Source of the DNA: Collybiopsis luxurians FD-317 M1
Taxonomy: Eukaryota > Basidiomycota > Agaricomycetes > Agaricales > Omphalotaceae
DNA: 13,859 nucleotides
Assembly: GCA_000827265.1 (NCBI GenBank)
Contig: KN834808.1
Span: forward strand, 9,324 to 23,182
Direction: 5' to 3'
Positions 9,319 to 13,859 of the stretch are shown one piece after another; position 1 is the stretch's first letter; each line of letters opens with the position of its first letter. A program made the translations under genes and the position numbers. The notes under the pieces are model-generated. The model saw nothing but the letters and a program-made list of their open reading frames with translations. It ran no database searches and was not told the origin of the DNA.

Positions 9319-9647
9319 CAAGGTTTGGGGCTTCAGCTAGTGGTGTGATAGACTAATGTATATTCAGAATCGTATACATATCACCTAGCCACATCCTTCA
9401 GTAGAATGTTGGCATATTCAGTTTATTTGGATATATTTGTATTCTGAAGGGCAGAATGGGCATCTCTGGCGTTACAGCGTTACAAATTTAACCTGGCTGT
9501 CATTAGTAGCTTGCATCCTTGTATCATTTCTCTACGAACTAAACCCCCGTGAATCGTTTTCTCGCAACTTGAATAGCGAGGTTAGGTGCTGTTGCTTTGT
9601 ATGCTATCAAATATATGGTATGAAGAGTTTGCTACCCGTAGACTTAG
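9319..9647. other. Spacer and possible missing 5' exon of the next gene
   Basis: The next gene's frame opens only at 9648, just after a TTAG acceptor, so its start should lie here. A plus frame from about 9500 to 9580 could serve (donor GTTAGG at 9581 or GTATGC at 9599, both frame-compatible), but it has no convincing start codon or composition. A palindrome lies at 9345-9384. Confidence 0.35.
9345..9384. repeat. Nested palindrome after the stop codon
   Basis: ATGTATA (9356-9362) and TATACAT (9373-9379) are perfect reverse complements, and the outer GTGATA (9345-9350) pairs with TATCAC (9379-9384), sharing one base. It lies 27 bases after the TAA at 9316-9318. A 3' UTR hairpin or a chance AT-rich palindrome are both possible. 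Confidence 0.4.
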
Positions 9648-11770
9648 TCTGACGATTCACAGAGCTTGAACAAAAAAGTTGATGCCTTAGAATTAACATT
9701 TGAAAGTGTGAAGAGGAACCCCGGCGTCCTGACACGCTTCGCTGGTTCAGCTGTTGATGGTGAGGTTCATTTACCACAACGGTGTTGGTACTTTATTGAA
9801 TTCTAAGGCCAGTAGAGGAGCGTAGGTCCTTCGACAGTAGAGTTGGGAACATTTGCCAGGGCAACATTCTCATCTTTTCTCCAAATACAACTTACCTCTT
9901 TGATCCTCCCACCTCCTGCCGTGTCCGACTTCGACGTGACTATCACTTTGGTACCGACGACCCACTCTATTTTCCTCAACCTTTCGATCACGAATTGGGT
10001 CATTTAGCCATTCTCTTGTGCCCTAGTCACGATACACAGCATGAGTTCTTTCATGCCTGGTTTACTCCGGGTCCCGAACAATTCAATGTTATCAATACTT
10101 CTCTCAGGTTGGGCAAACTGGAGGACACATTTTTTAATGCTTTAACTACTCTATGTCACCGCATATTGAAGAAAGTACCAACTGATCCCGACGATTCGCA
10201 CCTTTCTTCTTTGGCGGTGAATCTGAGGCAGCTTACACAGCGTTTAGAGCTACCCGCCAGTAGGGAAAAACTATTTGCTCTCGTTGCACAGGTCCAGCGG
10301 TGCTTGCTAGAGTTGGACGCACGCTTGCGCTGGGTAGGTAACCTATGGCGGGACAGGTTGGAGAAGGCCAAGAATCACACTCGGCAGCCAGTAGTTGACA
10401 CTGTGGGCGCCTTTACGGAAGATCTGGACCACTTGGACTTCCTATTCTACGCTGGAATCCCTGTTTGGTTCCTCTGTATGATGAGCGCTATGCCTTACGT
10501 TCGCATTGACTCTGTCGTTCCTCTGATACGCGAGGATCACTCCCAGCAATTACATCGTCCTGGAGGCTTTGTGCTCAATTGTACAGATGCTTCTCCACCC
10601 CACAGGATTGTCTACAATGGTGCTCCAAATCAACCGGGTCGCTATTGTTCGATGGCATCATACCTGGATTCCCTCGTCAATGGACATCAGGTATCCTTGC
10701 TAGGCTCACAAAATGTTCAAGCCAAAGCTCTGTCCAGTGCGAGTTTCAAATCCACTCAAAATCTTCGAGGCCATTCCCGGCATTCCAAGAACGGAAGATA
10801 CAAACATGAACCATGTGAGTATTTTTGAATTTTGTCTTCTTTATTGGACCAACCTCATTTGCCAGATACGAAAGGGAAGCAAGTTTGTCTGAGTAACACC
10901 TTCCTTGTTCCGGACAGCATTTTTATGCCATCCCATCTTGATAGCTGGGAAGCGGCATTGCGATCTCTTTCAGAGCATAATCAAGCATTGCGGACCCCTG
11001 TTGGGGCCAATTCTGGATTTTGGCTACCCCCTGTCCGGAATATTGTATCACCTCAAAAACCCGAGACGGTGAAGCTCCTTTTCCATGGATGGCTTTGAAT
11101 ACGTGAGATCATTCTGACTCAACTTAATGGGAACCCCTTACAACAATCCAGTAAGGATTGGCAGTGTCTTCTGGAGGTTGCTGGGTGGAGATACAGCAAC
11201 GTGGACATCCCAACAGCGACGGGAAAATGCCATAGCTACATGCGTCGACTCCTGAGCCGCCTGTGCAAATGCAGCCCAGAGAGTGACTCTGAAGATATCT
11301 CTTTGCGACCTGTCGTTTGGGAGGGAACCGTTCTTTCTACGACGGAGGATTTCCCTTTGCAATTTGGATGGGAAATTCTGTGGGAATTACAAGAATTAGG
11401 TTTCCGAAATGATCTTGTTACACTAGACAGACATCTTGACAAAAGTGGCATGACGCAAGTTGAGCGGCGGAGTTTGCTGAACGGGTGCTGGGAAGGTACC
11501 TCCACTTATGTTGATATTAGGATGGCTCATCAAGGTCTCGGGGCTGATGCTCTTCAAGACCGATTCTCATATTTGGTAGCACTGCATCGGGTTATGCGAA
11601 CATGGAAAGGGGAGAAGTCGGAATTGATTCTTCTGAATGTTCCTGTAAATGATGGGACTTCCAATTTTGAGCCTTATATCAAATGTCTGGAGTATGCATT
11701 GGCGAATTTCTTTGTTGTATCTTTTCTTCAAACTTTTGGACGTGCTGCTTGCATTCCGTATAAATTCTAG
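9648..11770 (+). CDS. Agaricomycete-expanded protein of unknown function, one internal TGA
   Basis: Exons 9648-9759, 9813-10814 and 10866-11770 join in frame over introns of 53 nt (donor GTGAGG) and 51 nt (GTGAGT to CCAG) to give 672 codons ending in TAG. The protein begins with a coiled-coil-like helix (LNKKVDALELTFESV). It continues with a folded region that I associate with a large, uncharacterised family in mushroom genomes: the block GAFTEDLDHLDFLFYAGIPVWFL (10410-10477), the Tyr/Gly block IVYNGAPNQPGRY, and in the C-terminal part VWEGTVL, EILWELQELGFR, HRVMRTW and the terminal FLQTFGRAACIP. No catalytic motif, signal peptide or membrane helix is evident. TGA at 11096-11098 interrupts the frame inside the region linking these blocks (FHGWL, stop, IREIILTQLNG). 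No intron that keeps frame removes it. The 5' exon is not identified. The family assignment is from memory of conserved patterns; the function is unknown. Confidence 0.65.
11096..11098 (+). other. In-frame TGA within otherwise open coding sequence
   Basis: The frame before it (from 10866) and after it (to 11768) is the same and has no other stop for more than 900 bases. The next usable donor, GTGAGA at 11103, lies after the TGA. The upstream donor-like GTGAAG at 11069 with the acceptor at 11151 changes frame. A single C-to-T change of CGA would produce it. Confidence 0.75.
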
Positions 11771-12057
11771 ATGATTCTGTATACGTTCGTAATCAATGCT
11801 TTTTGTTCGATTCTTATTGGGGTTGGAGGACATTTATTCTTTGAAACTTGATCACGAAATGGCGTAAATGTGAAGTATATGTACTAGATTATTCATGAAT
11901 AGAGACACAACTTCTTGTACGCTACAGTACATTGTACGAAAACACGAGTGTTGGCTGGACCAGAAATTTCCCTGTTAGATACCTCCATGAACAATCAATA
12001 AATATACATTTAACTGTCTGATCAAAGGCTTGAATTGACAGCGGTAGTCGGAGTCTT
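11771..12057. other. Convergent intergenic region with AATAAA
   Basis: This lies between the end of the plus-strand gene and the end of the minus-strand membrane-protein gene, so both 3' ends should fall here. An AATAAA at 11997-12002 could serve the plus-strand gene, 227 bases after its stop. No gene is seen. Confidence 0.4.
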
Positions 12058-12820
12058 TCAATGAATCCCATGCCCACAATAGAGACTTATGGCAGGTATA
12101 TGCGTAGGCATTTTTGCATCCATTTTCTGCAAAATCATTGAATAAGAAACCATCAAAAGTATAACTTGAAGTTGAGACATACTAAAGTAGCTGTAGTGTT
12201 GCACACTGCTAAGGGGGCTAGTAGTAGAAACATTTTGGTCACCTGAGCAACAACTGGGGGAGTTCTCTGTAGAAGATATTTCTGTTGGAGATTTGAGACT
12301 CCGAGGCTGAACGTGTAGATGACTATGCCACAATTTCAGTTGAGATTGACACTGCAAGCAGAAATGCAACTGACGACCTTCCCTGAACCGTCTTTGAGTT
12401 GGAACAGAGCAGGATCTGAAAAAAAAGGTGCCTTGGGTCAACTGTGGAGCTAGTAGAGCAGAGCCGAAGCCAAAGTACTCACATTTTGGGTTCAAATTGG
12501 TATTTCAGATAACCTGCAGTAGACGCTACCATCCTAGGAAGGCACAGGATGCTAAGGATGATTGAGTGTGTGCTCAGATAGAAAAATAATAGATATACTA
12601 CATATTTAATCAAGCTGGATTTGAATTGCCGTACAATTTTTAGTGAGTATGAGGAGCTCTCTGCACATCTTTCTGAGACAGTCTGCGCAACGCCAAGTAC
12701 TTGATGTACAAAATTAGATGTCAGATATGTTACTTGAAATGGCATTTTCTGAGTTGTTCGAAAGCTAGACAAGTCCCAATATTGAGTACATTTGTTACAG
12801 GAGTATGAGACAATCTGCAT
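12058..12820 (-). CDS. Putative small membrane protein, two exons
   Basis: On the minus strand, ATG 12820 opens a frame to 12483, followed by an intron 12482-12416 (67 nt) with donor GTGAGT and a T-rich acceptor ending TTTTCAG. Exon 12415-12058 continues in frame to TGA, giving 231 residues. Residues about 70-94 (LIKYVVYLLFFYL onward) form one likely membrane helix, and a second hydrophobic segment (LQVILLMVSYSMIL) lies near the C-terminus. Just after the intron there is a Cys/His-rich piece (CLQCQ, then HSHLH). A Ser/Thr-rich stretch follows. I do not recognise the family. A further intron near 12736-12687 (GTAACA donor, CTGAC branch-like site) is possible, which would change the N-terminal half. 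The strong splice signals and kept frame are the main support. An artefact of AT-rich DNA cannot be excluded. Confidence 0.4.
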
Positions 12821-13330
12821 TACGAAAAGGTCGACACAATCTTGAATATAAATCTATGCAAAAACTTCTGATCGTTTGGTTTCGGGGGTCAGGGATTAAG
12901 GGGGTTCTTCAGGAACCGAGGCGCGACCAGATTGGCATACAACGAGGCTAGGAAAACGGCCTGAGAATGTGGACAAAAAGTAAGGAGAGTATATTTGCAT
13001 ACCTTTTGAAAATCTTGGTTTTTCATTCATGATCTCCTAACATACATTCATGACCTTTCAACGGTATCACAATGGATGAGGCGTCCATTACACTAACTGA
13101 CATGTATTGTTCAGTTGCCAATCTGCATCCCGTCGGAATCATCTTGCACTGCACCGACCGCGGAATATGTTTCTCAATAGCTTCAACTCTTCCTTAACCT
13201 TTCCAAACAGAGAACACTGATTGTTCAGTTTCTAAGGCAAAAATGGATACTGGTGTAAGGTGTAAGGGGAGTTTGTCAAAATAGCAGGTCCTAGTGACAT
13301 TCTAGTGACTTCAACAAACTGTTAAATTCA
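12821..13330. other. Intergenic stretch, nothing recognised
   Basis: No open frame with protein-like composition or splice support is seen on either strand. Small local direct repeats occur, for example ATTCATGA twice near 13025-13051 and CTAGTGAC twice near 13292-13309. The promoter of the minus-strand gene at 12820 should lie at the left edge of this stretch. Confidence 0.4.
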
Positions 13331-13612
13331 CTAGCTAGTTGCTGGATAACCATTACCTCCAAGAGCCTGAGGTGATCGAGAGAGGGAGCCAGCCACGGTC
13401 TGGACACATTGCACACGCAATCGCATGATCACGCCAGAACGAATACAATGCCGTAAAACCATAGGTTGTTCCTCTGTAGTAGAATATGAATAGACAATTT
13501 GTTGGAGATGGGTGGTCCCCAGCATCAGGATCTCAGAGAAAACTGAGCAGTGTGACCTATACTCATCGATAGCATGCTGCCATTTTAGGGAACGACCGGA
13601 GCTGCAGCACAA
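13331..13612 (-). CDS. Doubtful open frame of 93 codons next to the repeat
   Basis: From ATG 13612 to a TAG at 13333-13331 the minus strand is open, and its composition is fairly protein-like (LKWQHAIDEYRSHC, then TTHLQQIVYSYSTTEE). It begins inside the tandem repeat that fills the right end, and upstream repeat units do not continue the frame. No family is recognised, and no splice-supported partner exon was found. It may be an exon whose gene extends off the window, or non-coding. Confidence 0.2.
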   Translation of the reverse strand: MCCSSGRSLKWQHAIDEYRSHCSVFSEILMLGTTHLQQIVYSYSTTEEQPMVLRHCIRSGVIMRLRVQCVQTVAGSLSRSPQALGGNGYPATS

Positions 13613-13859
13613 TTTTACAGGAAACCATCACCATACAACTGGATTATAATACTGCAGTCAACAAATGACTGGAGCTGTGGCATAATTTTTCTAGGAAGCA
13701 TGCACCACTCAACTGGATGGACCTGCCATAGCCAACAAATGACCAGAGCTACAGCATAGTTCTGCAATGAACCGGTTACCATTCCACTGAATTACAATGC
13801 TGCAGGATATTTCTGCAGTGAACCAGTCAGCAGTGTGCTGGATTATAATGCTGCAGTCA
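13591..13859. repeat. Diverged minisatellite, 73-74 bp period
   Basis: Units begin with GACCGGAGCT, GACTGGAGCT and GACCAGAGCT at 13594, 13667 and 13741, spaced by 73 and 74 bases, and share later landmarks such as ACAACTGGATTATAATACTG. A shorter, 51-bp-offset partial copy follows (TTCTGCAATG at 13760, TTCTGCAGTG at 13811) and runs to the window end. Units differ mainly by transitions. No stop-free frame runs through the array. It may continue beyond the window. Confidence 0.75.

Noticed and set aside
8695..9321. A 208-codon open frame on the minus strand
   Set aside because: It lies opposite the better supported plus-strand exons, has no splice partners and no domain-like composition; it is a shadow of the other strand.

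Overview
The window looks like nuclear DNA of a basidiomycete fungus, most likely an Agaricomycete. Genes are cut by many short introns of about 47-67 nt with GTAAGT/GTGAGT-type donors and TAG/CAG acceptors, and two genes resemble protein families that I know as expanded in mushroom-forming fungi. There are no bacterial features (no ribosome binding sites, no operons), no rRNA or tRNA that I can support, and no CRISPR array.

Layout. Positions 1-2865 hold no gene I can support. They are rich in small palindromes, diverged direct repeats, a TATG microsatellite and a 12-bp minisatellite, as in a decayed repeat-rich intergenic region. Positions 2866-3806 (minus strand) carry a three-exon gene of unknown function. 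It faces away from a clean two-exon F-box-like gene at 4079-5332 (plus strand), which has a TATA box and a nearby AATAAA. A basic possible 5' exon lies at 5541-5715. A long multi-exon gene at 6119-9318 follows: coiled coil, long Ser/Pro-rich linker, acidic patch, nuclear-localisation-like Lys/Arg cluster, then a helical C-terminal part. It has at least one in-frame stop and one frame mismatch. Positions 9648-11770 hold a large protein of an Agaricomycete family of unknown function, readable over about 672 codons but interrupted by one in-frame TGA. Positions 12058-12820 (minus) hold a plausible two-exon small membrane protein. The right end (13591-13859) is a 73-74 bp tandem repeat.

How they relate. 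I see no metabolic pathway or classical cluster. The unusual shared property is that three neighbouring genes are each interrupted by an in-frame TGA (3785-3783 minus, 9202-9204, 11096-11098) with clean coding sequence on both sides. A fourth TGA at 7460-7462 can be removed by splicing. The simplest reading is decay by C-to-T change at CGA codons in repeat-rich DNA. Recoding or readthrough is a less likely alternative that transcript and protein data could test. The F-box gene, in contrast, is intact.

Limits. Exon boundaries were derived by hand from splice consensus and frame continuity. Family assignments rest on remembered sequence patterns, not on searches.
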